Assembly: GCA_016191235.1 (NCBI GenBank)
Contig: JACPOZ010000040.1
Span: 1-64,000, forward strand
DNA length: 64,000 nucleotides
Source: Gammaproteobacteria bacterium
Lineage (GTDB): Bacteria > Pseudomonadota > Gammaproteobacteria > Ga0077554 > Ga007554
Reading direction: 5' to 3'
Shown piece by piece: positions 41,967-50,961 of the stretch. A program made the translations under genes and the position numbers. Positions within the stretch are counted from its first letter, which is position 1, and every line of letters starts with the position of its first letter. The notes beneath the pieces are model-generated. The model saw nothing but the letters and a program-made list of their open reading frames with translations. It was not told the DNA's origin and searched no databases.

Positions 41967-42266
41967 ATGATTAACATTGAAATTAAAACTGACCAATCAT
42001 TAACACGCAGCGGAGTCAGCAAAAAATCCGGTCAACAATATTCGCTACGCGAGCAGGAAGGGTGGGTTTTTTTGCTCGCGCATGACGGTAGGCCTCATCC
42101 CTATCCTACCCGCATACTCTTGCAACTTGAGGACAACCAGGCTCCGTTCCCTGTTGGCAGCTACGTTCTTGATCCGGCTAGTTTTTTTGTCGGTTCTTTC
42201 GGCAAACTTACCATCGGTAGAATCAAACTTTCTCCCGCGCAAAAAAATACGGCCAAGGCCGCGTGA
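41967..42266 (+). CDS. phage single-stranded DNA-binding protein (gpV-like)
   Basis: MINIEIKTDQSLTRSGVSKKSGQQYSLREQEGWVFLLAHDGRPHPYPTRILLQLEDNQAPFPVGSYVLDPASFFVGSFGKLTIG; start adjusted. Confidence 0.85.
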   Translation: MINIEIKTDQSLTRSGVSKKSGQQYSLREQEGWVFLLAHDGRPHPYPTRILLQLEDNQAPFPVGSYVLDPASFFVGSFGKLTIGRIKLSPAQKNTAKAA

Positions 42267-42358
42267 TGCTTAGCTCATATCCAATACAGGATGTTGTTTT
42301 TGTCTCTGTTTGCATCATTCTTTTTGCGCTAGGTTTTGCTTCTGGGAGGACCCGTTGA
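42266..42358 (+). CDS. 30-aa single-TM protein, pVII/pIX-like minor virion protein candidate
   Basis: manual translation MLSSYPIQDVVFVSVCIILFALGFASGRTR; TGATG overlap with the SSB gene; absent from ORF track. Confidence 0.6.
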   Translation: MLSSYPIQDVVFVSVCIILFALGFASGRTR

Positions 42359-42468
42359 CAGTCGCGGAATTTTTAGAAATATCTGGTTACCTGATGGCCT
42401 GCTGGGTAACCGGGTACGGCAGCGGTCTTTTGTACCTGGTCGCTGTTCGCATTTTCGAGCAGGTCTAA
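42355..42468 (+). CDS. 37-aa single-TM protein, pVII/pIX-like minor virion protein candidate
   Basis: manual translation from TTG: MTVAEFLEISGYLMACWVTGYGSGLLYLVAVRIFEQV; TTGA overlap with preceding ORF. Confidence 0.6.
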   Translation: MTVAEFLEISGYLMACWVTGYGSGLLYLVAVRIFEQV

Positions 42469-42485
42469 TAAATGGAGTCATTTTT

Positions 42486-42686
42486 ATGAAGAAAATTGTT
42501 GCAGTTTTTGGTCTTTCCGTGGGTCTTACCGGTGTAGCTAACGCCGCGTTGCCTGCAGTTATTGATACGTCGATCACCACCGATGCGCTGGCACTGATTG
42601 ACAAAGGGTGGCCGCTGCTCATCGCCATTTTTGGAGGGATGTTATTCATGCGTCTCTTCAAGCGTGTTGGGAACAAAGTCACTTAA
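42486..42686 (+). CDS. major coat protein (pVIII-like)
   Basis: signal peptide MKKIVAVFGLSVGLTGVANA then ALPAVIDTSITTDALALIDKGWPLLIAIFGGMLFMRLFKRVGNKVT (acidic N-terminus, TM, basic tail). Confidence 0.85.
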   Translation: MKKIVAVFGLSVGLTGVANAALPAVIDTSITTDALALIDKGWPLLIAIFGGMLFMRLFKRVGNKVT

Positions 42687-42705
42687 AAAGTCGCGAGGGG
42701 GACAA

Positions 42706-44130
42706 ATGTCCCCCTCATTTTTTTGGAAAAAAACAGCAATTTTTCTGGCTCTTTTTTTTGGTGTCACTGCATCGGTTCATGCGTTCTTGTGGGCTGTAAC
42801 GCCGCTTGTCAGTTCGACCATATGGGCGGGTCGCTCTCTCTCAAGCGCCGGTACAATCGCCAAAACCGCGGAAATCGGCACATATGTAGCGGGTGGCGGT
42901 TTGTTTCTGGTCGATTATTTGTTTTTTAGCGATGACGCGCCGAAAACCAATAATGCGCAAACGCCCGCAACAATCACAATTGCGCTTAAAAAAAATCAGC
43001 CACGCCAAACTCCCACAGATGGTAAATGGGATCCTCCATCGCCTGGTTCGATTGATCCGACGCCTAAGCCAACCTTCCCGGCCGGCGGTGGTCATCCCAG
43101 CATGCCCTCAACATGGGCTGCTGTAGTCCAGGATGGTGGCGCCGGATCGCGCACATACTTTGACGGCGCCACTAATCATTTGGTGGTTGTCAAAACACTT
43201 AATGACTCATTTCCTACATTGAACTACGATTTCCAACGCTGTGGTCAAGCGTCGACCGTAGCACCACCTGGTTATGCGCCTACTCCTGTTTTTTGTCTCG
43301 ATGTCAATGTCGCCGGCACGGTCCGCACTTATGCGGTTTGGGACAAAACGGAATTTCCAGTCTGTCCACCTGGAACAACTCAGAGTGGAAACACCTGCAC
43401 CACGGTCAATGCTGCTGCTGTACCAAAGCCAACGAGCATACCATGCGAGGTTACAAAACTGGGTGATGGAACATGGCAGGTTGATCCCAAAAACCCTAAT
43501 TGTGCGGCCCTGCAACCTAGCATCACCCAGGCATCTGGATCATTGACGGTCACGCAGTCTGTGGACAAAACACTACAGGTTCAGGACGGTCCGGGAGACA
43601 CCAAGATCATTACTCAACGTGACGGCGCTATCACGCGCACTATTACCACAGGTCAATTTTATTCCACCAATAACGCTTACCCTGTCACAAACGTTACAGA
43701 AAGCAGTGGTGGCAATACTGGTGGATCGGGCACCAGCGGTGGAACGACTGGCACGGGCACGGGTAATTGTGGAGGTCAAGGCCAGCCGCGTTGTGGTGTT
43801 GACATAGACGATAGTGGATTCAATGGCAAAGATCTTACGCTTGCTTCTCAAAATGCGGAATTGGCTGCAAATGATCAATCCATAAAAGACAAGGTGTTGT
43901 CTGTCACATCTAGTAACCAGCACGGTATTAGTTGGCTCTGGCGTCCAGATATCCCTCGTGTTGCGTGTGAAAATTACGATTTCGGGCTTGGAACGAGATT
44001 TATCACATTTGATTTTTGCAAAACGTTTGCCATTATTCGAGAGGGTCTTGGTTGGCTCCTTTATGTTTTTCTAGGTATTTACTTATTTGAGCTTTTCACT
44101 TCATCCAGTAGCAATGCCCGGAGGTCCTGA
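42706..44130 (+). CDS. TspB/pIII-like attachment protein
   Basis: signal peptide, Gly/Thr-rich linker SSGGNTGGSGTSGGTTGTGTGNCGGQGQPRCGVDIDDSGF, C-terminal TM; precedes the DUF2523-Zot pair. Confidence 0.8.
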   Translation: MSPSFFWKKTAIFLALFFGVTASVHAFLWAVTPLVSSTIWAGRSLSSAGTIAKTAEIGTYVAGGGLFLVDYLFFSDDAPKTNNAQTPATITIALKKNQPRQTPTDGKWDPPSPGSIDPTPKPTFPAGGGHPSMPSTWAAVVQDGGAGSRTYFDGATNHLVVVKTLNDSFPTLNYDFQRCGQASTVAPPGYAPTPVFCLDVNVAGTVRTYAVWDKTEFPVCPPGTTQSGNTCTTVNAAAVPKPTSIPCEVTKLGDGTWQVDPKNPNCAALQPSITQASGSLTVTQSVDKTLQVQDGPGDTKIITQRDGAITRTITTGQFYSTNNAYPVTNVTESSGGNTGGSGTSGGTTGTGTGNCGGQGQPRCGVDIDDSGFNGKDLTLASQNAELAANDQSIKDKVLSVTSSNQHGISWLWRPDIPRVACENYDFGLGTRFITFDFCKTFAIIREGLGWLLYVFLGIYLFELFTSSSSNARRS

Positions 44131-44133
44131 CAA

Positions 44134-44457
44134 ATGCAATATTTAGCAACTTTTTTGTTGACAGCTTTCACAAACGTTGCCGCATTTTTCATGAAGTTCG
44201 TGACGCGGCGTTTCGCTATTGGACTGGCGGTGGTAACTGTGTTCATTGCTATGACTGCAATTTTTGCGGCGGCGCTTCATGGCATGGTTGCCGCGGCCAT
44301 GTCGGCTATGAGCACACACATGCTTCTGGTTGGATTTACATCTCTCATCCCTAGTAATTTCGAAGTGTGTGTGGGTATATATTTTGCCGCTCGCATCACT
44401 GACTGGGCCTATAGCCTGAATAAGGATATCTTGCGTATGTATTTGGGTGGCATCTGA
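44134..44457 (+). CDS. DUF2523-type minor coat protein (pVI-like)
   Basis: three hydrophobic segments; directly upstream of and overlapping zot. Confidence 0.85.
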   Translation: MQYLATFLLTAFTNVAAFFMKFVTRRFAIGLAVVTVFIAMTAIFAAALHGMVAAAMSAMSTHMLLVGFTSLIPSNFEVCVGIYFAARITDWAYSLNKDILRMYLGGI

Positions 44458-45455
44458 TGGCTACTTACGGAATTACGGGGAAGCTCGGTGCCGGAAAAAC
44501 TCTGGCAGCAGTTGGTCGCATGCGCGATTATATTTTGCAGGGTCGTAGAATTGCCACTAACTTGGATATCTATCTTGAGCATCTACTGCCCGCAACCTCG
44601 CGTTGTACCATTACACGTATTCCTGATAAGCCAACTCATGATGACCTTATGGCTATTGGTCTCGGCAATGACTCGACCGATGAAACAAAAAACGGTGCTC
44701 TCATTTTGGATGAATGTGCGTCGTTCTTGAATTCGAGGGATTTTGCTGATAAGGATCGTTCCGGTTTCATCAACTGGATGCTGCATGCCCGCAAGCGCGG
44801 CTGGGATGTTTTTTTCATTGTTCAAGACCTCGGTATGCTTGATAAGCAGATCCGCGATGCGCTGATAGAGCACTGGGTAGTCTGTAAGCGTATTGACCGT
44901 ATCGCCATCCCTTTTTTGACCTTATTCACTAAACTTTTCGGTTTCCGTTTGATGCCGCCACGTGTGCACCTGGCCATTGTTAGGTATGGCATCGCTTCTG
45001 TTTCGCCGGTTTCAGATCGTTGGGTATACCGTGGCGCGAGTCTGTATCAGGCATATGATACGCGCCAAGTCTTTAGGCCTATCAACATCAAAAGCCGTGA
45101 TGCGCAAATCGTTGGCCCCGCAACAATACTTTCGGCTTGGCATATACGCGGACGTTATATAGGGTGGTGGCAAATGTACAAAACTATTATTTTAGGTTCC
45201 TTTTTTGGCGGTGCGCTTTGCGCCTTTTTGCTTGTGGTTGGCGTTGGTGTAATGCTCGGTTATCAGCGTCCTGCACAAGACCTTCTTGAATTGGAGAAGG
45301 TATCGACAGTCCCTTTGGCTGGATTCTATTTTTCAAATGGCAAAATGATAGCCACTCTTGGCGATGGTCGTTCTGTGGAGTCATACACCTATAAACTCAC
45401 GCCCATTGGCGCCCGTGTCAAGATCGGCGATGAATGGTTTACTCAAGGTAAATAA
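44457..45455 (+). CDS. zot: zonular occludens toxin (Zot)-domain morphogenesis ATPase (pI-like)
   Basis: YGITGKLGAGKTLAAVGRMRDYI Walker A; GALILDECASFLNSRDF Walker B; single TM ILGSFFGGALCAFLLVVGVGVML. Confidence 0.93.
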   Translation: MATYGITGKLGAGKTLAAVGRMRDYILQGRRIATNLDIYLEHLLPATSRCTITRIPDKPTHDDLMAIGLGNDSTDETKNGALILDECASFLNSRDFADKDRSGFINWMLHARKRGWDVFFIVQDLGMLDKQIRDALIEHWVVCKRIDRIAIPFLTLFTKLFGFRLMPPRVHLAIVRYGIASVSPVSDRWVYRGASLYQAYDTRQVFRPINIKSRDAQIVGPATILSAWHIRGRYIGWWQMYKTIILGSFFGGALCAFLLVVGVGVMLGYQRPAQDLLELEKVSTVPLAGFYFSNGKMIATLGDGRSVESYTYKLTPIGARVKIGDEWFTQGK

Positions 45456-45456
45456 T

Positions 45457-46719
45457 ATGCGTTACCCGGTAATGTTAATCCTGTTTTTATATACGTCTCT
45501 TGTTCAGGCAGAGACTGTTTCGCTCAATTTCAGCAAAGCCCCTGTTGTTTCATTCTTGGAGGCCACCTACCGGCATATGCTGCATCGCGACTACATTCTA
45601 GATCCTCGTCTTGTAGACGATGGCCGCAAGGTAACTATCAACATCAAATAAATTGATCTTAAACAATTGCCAATGATGATCAGTGTTCTTATGCGTCGGG
45701 TGGGTATTGAAAGCAAAGATGAAAATGGTATCGTCTATTTCTATCCCACCGGCCAAATGTTACCCGGTAATGTAAACCCACATATCTCTACACCTCCAAC
45801 AAAAATCTTGCCTGCAGTATTATTGCGCAAGGATTCAACTGATTCGGTTGCGGCTCCCTCTGCTCCAACCGCTGTACCAGTTGAAAAACCCGAACCTGAT
45901 ATTGTCAGGCTTTATCGCCCTCGTTACCGTACCGTGGATCAGTTGCAGGTTATCGTTAATCAATTCACCGGTAAACAGTACAAGGACTCTGATAACGTCG
46001 TTATTGCTGGTGACGAAAAAGGAATCGAACGTGTTATGAAACTTATTGCAGATTATGATCATCGTCCTGCTGAGATATTGGCTAAAGCCGTCATATTCGA
46101 GTTTTCAGACAGCGAAACTAAAGCGCGCTCTTTCGATTTCGTTCTTAGCCTTCTTGCTGGTAAATTGGGTGTTACCCTGGGTGGAGGTGTTCAGTCCCTT
46201 GCCAATGCTGTACAACTAAAAACATCGACCATCAATGCTATCTTATCTGCAGTTGAAAAAGATTCACGCTTTCGATTGATCAGTAGTCCTTCTGTGCGTG
46301 TTCGCCACGCTTCCAGCGCACGATTTGTTGTTGGCACTCGTGAACCTGTTTTGGCAGAATCAACGCTCGACAGAAACGGTAATCCCATCCAGTCTATTCG
46401 GTATATGGATTCGGGTGTCATATTCGATTTGAAACCTCAGATTCTTGAAGATCGGATCGAGCTTGAGTTGTCCCAACAAATTAGCAGCTTCTCCAAGACC
46501 AGTACCAGCACAATCAACAGTCCTAGCATCTTGACCCGCGAGATCAAGACTACCTTAAATGTTGAACCCGACGAATTGGTAATTATTGGCGGTCTCGACG
46601 AAGATAAAAAATCGACTACAAAAAGTGGATTGTCCTTCTTACCAAGCATCCTAGACAGTACATCTGGTGAAAAAACTCACAGTCAAATTTTGCTCGTGTT
46701 GCAGATCACAAAATTATGA
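45457..46719 (+). pseudogene. secretin (pIV-like) interrupted by an in-frame TAA at 45649-45651
   Basis: MRYPVMLILFLYTSLVQAETVSLNFSKAPVVSFLEATYRHMLHRDYILDPRLVDDGRKVTINIK* then same frame IDLKQLPMMISVLMRRVGI...secretin domain...ELVIIGGLDEDKKSTTKSGLSFLPSI. Confidence 0.85.
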
Positions 46720-46720
46720 G

Positions 46721-46758
46721 GCGCGGGGGTGCCCAGGCGCAGCCTGGGTGCTCCCCGC
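46721..46758. promoter_or_regulatory. GC-rich hairpin GCGGGGGTGCCCAGGC-GCA-GCCTGGGTGCTCCCCGC after the secretin; candidate packaging signal or terminator
   Basis: inverted arms read directly; no U-tract. Confidence 0.45.
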
Positions 46759-46789
46759 CTCACATGTTGAAATCTTTATAGGGGGCTTT

Positions 46790-46966
46790 ATGGATCTTCA
46801 TGATTTCTGGAAAGATTTAGTGTCAATGATTCTCTGGAGCGGATTTTTTAGAAACCTGCTCATTTTTATATGCTGTATTTCAATTATTTTTATTGCGAAT
46901 TTTATTGTAATTTTTTTTGGTTTGACTCCGTTGTGTGCACCTGGCCCACTCGACGCTTGGTGCTAG
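46790..46966 (+). CDS. small membrane protein (58 aa)
   Basis: MDLHDFWKDLVSMILWSGFFRNLLIFICCISIIFIANFIVIFFGLTPLCAPGPLDAWC. Confidence 0.5.
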   Translation: MDLHDFWKDLVSMILWSGFFRNLLIFICCISIIFIANFIVIFFGLTPLCAPGPLDAWC

Positions 46967-47155
46967 AGGTTTTTTTATGAGCGCACATGATTCAACAGCG
47001 ACGGCTATCCACAGCCGCGCAGCTCCGACCAGAAGGGGATGCTGCATGTATCCCCTGCCGGAAGGGTAGCTGTGGGTAACCGTCACCCGTGTGCAAGAGC
47101 AACGCTCGTAACACTTTCAACAACGGATAACGGGTTACATTTGTAACAAATTGAC

Positions 47156-47461
47156 ATGCGCGTAATGAACCTCCACGATGCTGCTGCTTTCCTCGGTTTG
47201 AACGCCGAGGTTCTTCGCCGCATGGCTCACGCTGGCCGGATTCCCGCCGCACGCCTTGGCCGGCATTGGAGGTTCATCGATGCCGACCTTGTCGAACACC
47301 TACGCAGTGGATACACCGTAAAAACCGAGGATAATCTATGCCCATCGTCAAGCGCGGTAAAACCTGGTACGTCCGTTTCACGGCCCCCAACGGCAGTCGA
47401 ATATTTGTCAGCGCTAGGACTTCCGACAAACAGGCCGCCCAGGAATACCACGACCACCTGA
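47156..47461 (+). CDS. excisionase-like helix-turn-helix protein
   Basis: MNLHDAAAFLGLNAEVLRRMAHAGRIPAARLGRHWRFIDADLVEHLRSG; overlaps the integrase start. Confidence 0.8.
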   Translation: MRVMNLHDAAAFLGLNAEVLRRMAHAGRIPAARLGRHWRFIDADLVEHLRSGYTVKTEDNLCPSSSAVKPGTSVSRPPTAVEYLSALGLPTNRPPRNTTTT

Positions 47462-48363
47462 AAGTTGAATACTGGCGCGTCCAACAAATCGGAGACCGGC
47501 CCCGCTACCTCTGGCAGCAAGCCGTTGTCCGCTGGATCGCCGAAAAGGCGCATAAGTCCAGCCTTAAAGACGACAAGTGCCACCTCCGCTGGCTGGATGC
47601 GCACCTGCGCGATATTCCGCTTGTAGCCATTACCACCGATCGCTTACAGGTCCTCATCCAAGCCAAGTTCAATGATGGCGTTTCCCCCGCTAGCGTTAAT
47701 CGCATGTTGGCTGTCGTCAGATCCATACTACGCTGTGCTGCCAATCAATGGGGCTGGATCGACAAGCCCCCTGCCGTCCGCATGCTCTCAGAATCTAAAC
47801 GGCGTATCCGCTGGCTGACCCGCCAAGACACCGAATGCCTCATAAAAGAATTGCCGCCGCATCTGGCGGCCATGGCCGGTTTCGCCTTGCTCACCGGCTT
47901 GCGCGAGTCAAACATCACCGGCCTTGAATGGTCTCAAGTCGATCTTGAGCGCTGCATTGCCTGGATTCATCCTGACCAGGCCAAATCTCGCAAGGCCGTT
48001 GCCGTGCCGCTCAACGCCCAAGCCATATTGATCCTGTACCGCCAGATCGGCCAACACCCTCGATGGGTATTCACCTATCACGGCAACCGTGTCACCCGCG
48101 CAAACAACCACGCCTGGCGCAAAGCCCTCAAGCGTGCCGGTATCGAGGACTTCAGGTTTCACGATCTCCGCCATACGTGGGCCTCATGGCATGTGCAGGC
48201 CGGTACGCCGCTCTACGCGCTCCAGGAGATGGCTGGATGGTCAACAGTTGATATGGTGCGCCGTTACGCCCACCTGAGTGCCGACCACCTGGCCGACTAC
48301 GCTGAAAACCTGTGCCGTCCTAAATTGGTGGGTGGTGCAATGCAAGACGAGAAAAGTGCATAA
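47338..48363 (+). CDS. int: tyrosine recombinase/phage integrase
   Basis: TGLRESNITGLEWSQVDLE; FHDLRHTWASWHVQAGTPLYALQEMAGWSTVDMVRRYAHLS. Confidence 0.96.
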   Translation: MPIVKRGKTWYVRFTAPNGSRIFVSARTSDKQAAQEYHDHLKVEYWRVQQIGDRPRYLWQQAVVRWIAEKAHKSSLKDDKCHLRWLDAHLRDIPLVAITTDRLQVLIQAKFNDGVSPASVNRMLAVVRSILRCAANQWGWIDKPPAVRMLSESKRRIRWLTRQDTECLIKELPPHLAAMAGFALLTGLRESNITGLEWSQVDLERCIAWIHPDQAKSRKAVAVPLNAQAILILYRQIGQHPRWVFTYHGNRVTRANNHAWRKALKRAGIEDFRFHDLRHTWASWHVQAGTPLYALQEMAGWSTVDMVRRYAHLSADHLADYAENLCRPKLVGGAMQDEKSA

Positions 48364-48519
48364 AAAAACCACACATTTGGTTGTTTGCACATTGCCGTGT
48401 TTGTGCTTATATGGGTTTACGACATTTCGCGACTGGTGCAAAAACGGTGCAAGGGTAGTTGTACTCAATGTTTAACACAACGATGGAGGTAGGCAAGATC
48501 ATGAAAATACTAGAAAAAA

Positions 48520-48596
<77 letters not shown>

Positions 48597-48661
48597 GAGA
48601 GGGTGCGTAGTATAAATAAAACCGGGGGCTTAGGACAACCAGAAATGTAGTGTTAAGCAGA

Positions 48662-49108
48662 TTATTCTGCCGTGGATCTTCTACAGTTACGGATGCGCAC
48701 GACGACGTCCACACCTTCGGCGACTGTGCCATCGGGCAAATCAGGTAGTTTGCTCAGGGCGACGGCATCGGCTGCGATATCCAGCAGCGCACCGGTATCG
48801 ACATTATAAAAGTGGTGATGGGGGGATGTGGCGGGGTCGTAAAACACCTTGGTTGGGTCAATAATAATCTCACGAATCAACCCCTTGCCAACAAACAACC
48901 CCAGAGTATTATAAATGGTCGCCTTGGACACTACATGCCGGTCACGGTTGACCAGCGCCAAAACCTGCTCTGCAGAGAGGTGCTGAGGCCGGGAGAAAAG
49001 AACCTGCGCGATCTCCACCCGCTGCTGGGTGGGGGTGATGCCGTGCTCTCGCATGAGAGCAACCACATCAATGTTGCCAAGCATTTGCGTATTCATGTCA
49101 TTCATCAT
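48662..49108 (-). CDS. Fur-family transcriptional regulator
   Basis: HGITPTQQRVEIAQVLFSRPQHLSAEQVLALVN...VSKATIYNTLGLFVGKGLI...HHHFYNVDTG. Confidence 0.9.
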   Translation of the reverse strand: MMNDMNTQMLGNIDVVALMREHGITPTQQRVEIAQVLFSRPQHLSAEQVLALVNRDRHVVSKATIYNTLGLFVGKGLIREIIIDPTKVFYDPATSPHHHFYNVDTGALLDIAADAVALSKLPDLPDGTVAEGVDVVVRIRNCRRSTAE

Positions 49109-49171
49109 TATCGTCTAATATAGGGCAAATCTTTAGCGAATGTCTATGGTATTGCGCTTTGCCCCGCAATA

Positions 49172-50293
49172 TCAAGGCGCAAAACTCGTTCCATAATAAT
49201 CTCTATTCGCGCAGTCCTCCAAGGCATACGGCGCGGGATCGAGCACGGGTTTTCGCCGCAGCAGGATGTCGGCCAGCAGGCGCGCCGAAGCCGGGCCAAT
49301 CACCACGCCGTTGCGGAAATGCCCGGCATTGACAAATAAACCTTGCACGCGCGGGTGTTCGCCGATATAGGGCACGCCACAGGGTGAACCGGGGCGCAGC
49401 CCGGCCCAGTGGCGCTCGATCCCGTAATCAGCCAGGGAAGGCACCATGGCGATGGCGGCGCGGCTTAACTTGGCAAGCGCCTCCTCCGTAGTGGTTTTAT
49501 CGAAACCCACGTACTCTAGCGTGCTGCCCGCCAGAACGCGCCCATCACGACGCGGCACAAGATAACAGCCCTGGCTCAGCACGATGCGCGACACCACGCC
49601 GGGGCGTGCCCGAAACAGGATCATCTGCCCGCGCACCGGCACCACATCCAGTGCATAACCCAGCCCCGCCAGCAACTGGCCGCTCCAGGCGCCTGCGGCA
49701 ACCACAACGCTGCCGGCGGTGATCCGCCCGCGGCGAGTCTCGACGCCCTCAACCCGATCATTCCTCACAACAAAGCCGGTGATCTCGGCGTACTCTTCGA
49801 CGGCCACACCTATAGCCGGCAAATTAATCTTCAAGGCATTCAACAGGCGTGGGTTACGGATCTGTGCCACATCCGGCATCCATAATGCTTCTTGGGAAGG
49901 GGCGCTCAGACCAGGCTCGTACTGGCTTATAGTGTTGGGCTCAATCAGATCAAGCCTGGCACCTACACTCCCGGCCCAGGCCTGCGCTTTCGCCTTTTCA
50001 CTGGAATCCAGTATCAAAAGCCCATTTTTCGTCCATTCCGGGTCGATGCCTGTCTCGTTTGCCAGTGTACTCGAAAACCCCGGATAGGCTTGCTGGCTCC
50101 AGCGCGCCAATGCCGTCACCGGATGCGGATAACGCCATGGATAGAGCGGTGACAATATCCCGCCGCCCGCCCACGACGCCTCCTGCCCTGTCGCGCCACG
50201 CTCCACTAATCTCACTTTAGCACCGGCAAGCCGCAACTCACGCGCCGTGAGCATGCCGATCAAGCCACCACCTATTACCAAACAATCTGTCAT
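49172..50293 (-). CDS. thiO: glycine oxidase ThiO
   Basis: CLVIGGGLIGMLTARELRLAGAKVRLVERG.TGQEASWAGGGILSPLYPW. Confidence 0.92.
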   Translation of the reverse strand: MTDCLVIGGGLIGMLTARELRLAGAKVRLVERGATGQEASWAGGGILSPLYPWRYPHPVTALARWSQQAYPGFSSTLANETGIDPEWTKNGLLILDSSEKAKAQAWAGSVGARLDLIEPNTISQYEPGLSAPSQEALWMPDVAQIRNPRLLNALKINLPAIGVAVEEYAEITGFVVRNDRVEGVETRRGRITAGSVVVAAGAWSGQLLAGLGYALDVVPVRGQMILFRARPGVVSRIVLSQGCYLVPRRDGRVLAGSTLEYVGFDKTTTEEALAKLSRAAIAMVPSLADYGIERHWAGLRPGSPCGVPYIGEHPRVQGLFVNAGHFRNGVVIGPASARLLADILLRRKPVLDPAPYALEDCANRDYYGTSFAP

Positions 50294-50434
50294 GACTTAA
50301 TTATCCCACATCCCCTGCCGATAAACCTATTGGGGATTTGACCGGCAGCCTGCTAGCAATCCATTCATCGGGGAAACCGCACAGTTTGTCGGTTTTAGCA
50401 TGACAGTGAAAAATCGCGGTGATACAACAAAGCC

Positions 50435-50950
50435 ATGAACAGAAAACACACAGGATTCACGCTGATTGAACTGATGGTCGTGCTCGCCATCGCGTCGATT
50501 CTGCTGACGCTTGCCGTGCCGAGCTTCAGATCCACGATACAAAACAATCGCATCGCGACCCAGGCCAATGATCTGGTTTCGACCCTGCAACTGGCGCGCG
50601 GCGAGGCCGTCAAACGGGGCGTCCGGGTCATCGTGTGCGTCAGCACCAACCAGACAAGTTGCACCGGGACAAACTGGGCGGGCGGATGGATAACCTTTGC
50701 CGATACAAACGCCAATGGCAGCGTTGACGCGGGAGAGCTGATCAAGGTGAGTGGAGCACTCGATGGCGGCAGCACGCTGACCAGCGCCGGCTTTTTCAGC
50801 GCCACATCCGTCCAGTACCAGCCCTCCGGCTTCAGCAGTGCGGCAGGCACATTTAACCTGTCGATCCCCGGCTGCACAGGAAACGAGGTCCGCGTCATCA
50901 ATGTGGTCAACACTGGCAGGGTGGGCACCAGCCGGTCCACCTGCTCATAG
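50435..50950 (+). CDS. fimT: GspH/FimT family minor pseudopilin
   Basis: GFTLIELMVVLAIASILLTLAVPSF prepilin motif; first gene of minor pilin operon. Confidence 0.9.
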   Translation: MNRKHTGFTLIELMVVLAIASILLTLAVPSFRSTIQNNRIATQANDLVSTLQLARGEAVKRGVRVIVCVSTNQTSCTGTNWAGGWITFADTNANGSVDAGELIKVSGALDGGSTLTSAGFFSATSVQYQPSGFSSAAGTFNLSIPGCTGNEVRVINVVNTGRVGTSRSTCS

Positions 50951-50961
50951 GAACATTCTGC

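Noticed and set aside
44457-45455. Zot as an enterotoxin/virulence factor
   Set aside because: In inoviruses the Zot domain is the pI morphogenesis ATPase; context is fully phage structural, so no toxin claim.
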